A DNA stretch of 37,322 nt from Sphingomonas sp. (lineage in GTDB: Bacteria; Pseudomonadota; Alphaproteobacteria; Sphingomonadales; Sphingomonadaceae): NCBI GenBank assembly GCA_019744885.1, contig JAIETY010000179.1:1-37322 (forward strand), in the 5' to 3' direction. Below, in pieces: positions 36,548-37,322 of this stretch (positions are counted from its first letter, which is position 1; the number at the start of each line of letters is the position of its first letter). The notes beneath the pieces were generated by a model. The model did no database searches. It was not told where the DNA came from and saw only the letters and a program-made list of their open reading frames with translations. A program made the translations under genes and the position numbers.

Positions 36548-36817
36548 CTACCAATATTTTGATATTGCTCGAAATTGCTCGATCGCCTGCTGCGGGCCTT
36601 CGCCTTCCTCGGCGTGGACGAGGCAATGGTCAATATGATCGTTGATCAGCGCACGCTTCGCGCTGGCGATCGCATTCTCGACCGCCTGCAGCTGCTGGGC
36701 GATGTCGACGCAGGGGCGTTGCTCCTCGATCATGGTTACGATGCTGCGAAGGTGGCCGGTCGCCCGGTTAAGGCGCTTGACTATCGCGGGGTGGCTGGTT
36801 TGCGCTGTATGGGCCAT
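36548..36817 (-). CDS. CsoR/RcnR-family metal-sensing repressor (NreA/DmeR-like)
   Basis: 'HPAIVKRLNRATGHLRSIVTMIEEQRPCVDIAQQLQAVENAIASAKRALINDHIDHCLVHA'; start at ATG 36817 (MAHTAQ...) or 36838. Confidence 0.87.
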   Translation of the reverse strand: MAHTAQTSHPAIVKRLNRATGHLRSIVTMIEEQRPCVDIAQQLQAVENAIASAKRALINDHIDHCLVHAEEGEGPQQAIEQFRAISKYW

Positions 36818-36855
36818 TTTGAGTTCCTGACACGTCATGACGGACGTGTCCATCA

Positions 36856-36873
36856 TATCCCCCATGGGGGATA
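36856..36873. promoter_or_regulatory. 18-bp perfect palindrome TATCCCCCATGGGGGATA, likely CsoR/RcnR-type operator
   Basis: C5/G5 tract flanked by AT ends, between the divergent regulator and the MFS gene. Confidence 0.75.
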
Positions 36874-36906
36874 GACAGGCGGCCAGAATCAGGGGATAGG
36901 GGCGCC

Positions 36907-37322
36907 ATGCTCGCAGTCCTCGCCAATCGCACCTATCGCCACCTATTCCTCGCGCAGATCATTGCGCTGATCGGGACGGGGCTGGCGACGGTCGCGCTTG
37001 GTCTGCTGGCCTATGACATCGCAGGCGGTGACGCGGGCGCTGTGTTGGGCACCGCGCTCGCGATCAAGATGATCGCCTATGTCGGTGTCGCGCCGATCGC
37101 CGGTGCCTTCGCCAACAAAGTGCCGCGCCGCGCGCTGCTCGTCGCGATGGACATGATCCGTGCTGCCGTCGCGCTGTGCCTGCCGTTCGTCACGCAGGTC
37201 TGGGAGGTCTATGTCCTGATCTTCGTGCTACAGTCGGCGTCGGCGGCGTTTACACCGACATTCCAGGCGACCATCCCTGACGTGCTGCCCGAAGAGCGCG
37301 ACTATACGCGGGCGCTGTCGCT
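36907..37322 (+). CDS. MFS transporter, NreB-like, truncated by window end
   Basis: 'MLAVLANRTYRHLFLAQIIALIGTGLATVALGLLAYDIAGGDAGAVLGTALAIKMIAYVGVAPIAGAFANKVPRRALL...FTPTFQATIPDVLPEERDYTRALS'; open to the window end. Confidence 0.8.
   Translation, partial: MLAVLANRTYRHLFLAQIIALIGTGLATVALGLLAYDIAGGDAGAVLGTALAIKMIAYVGVAPIAGAFANKVPRRALLVAMDMIRAAVALCLPFVTQVWEVYVLIFVLQSASAAFTPTFQATIPDVLPEERDYTRALS

Noticed and set aside
1-37322. CRISPR array, tRNA or rRNA genes, IS transposase or integrase
   Set aside because: No regularly spaced repeats, no tRNA-like clover-leaf or rRNA sequence, and no transposase or integrase ORF recognised on reading. tRNAscan or ISfinder searches could not be run.

Overview
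The GC-rich composition and gene content look like a sphingomonad-type alphaproteobacterial accessory region from a conjugative plasmid or integrative element. From left to right: (1) the 3' part of a type III (HORMA/TRIP13) CBASS operon: CD-NTase C-terminus, bacterial HORMA protein, TRIP13/Pch2-like AAA+ ATPase, and a Cap4-like protein with an N-terminal PD-(D/E)xK-like region and a C-terminal SAVED-like region, ending at a perfect 19-bp-arm inverted repeat; (2) cargo genes: a winged-helix-like protein, a methyltransferase, an MFS transporter, a DUF3644-like protein with a HEPN-type Rx4H motif, and a LuxR-type regulator; (3) a virB1-virB11/virD4 conjugation operon with an EexN-like lipoprotein gene, ending in a stand-alone LPD7-like protein, with no relaxase visible; (4) an AbiEi/AbiEii-like type IV toxin-antitoxin pair whose antitoxin has a D...ExK nuclease-like N-terminus; (5) a heavy-metal island: MerR regulator, PbrT-like cytochrome c/FTR1 permease, an unusual CDF transporter with a CxxxD motif, two MerR-type 19-bp-spacer promoters, czcCBA, DUF190, czcD, a Myb/SANT-like protein, a divergent ZIP-like protein, and a divergent CsoR/RcnR-type regulator and NreB-like MFS pair around an 18-bp palindrome. 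All family assignments come from reading motifs and recalled family resemblance. No database search was run.
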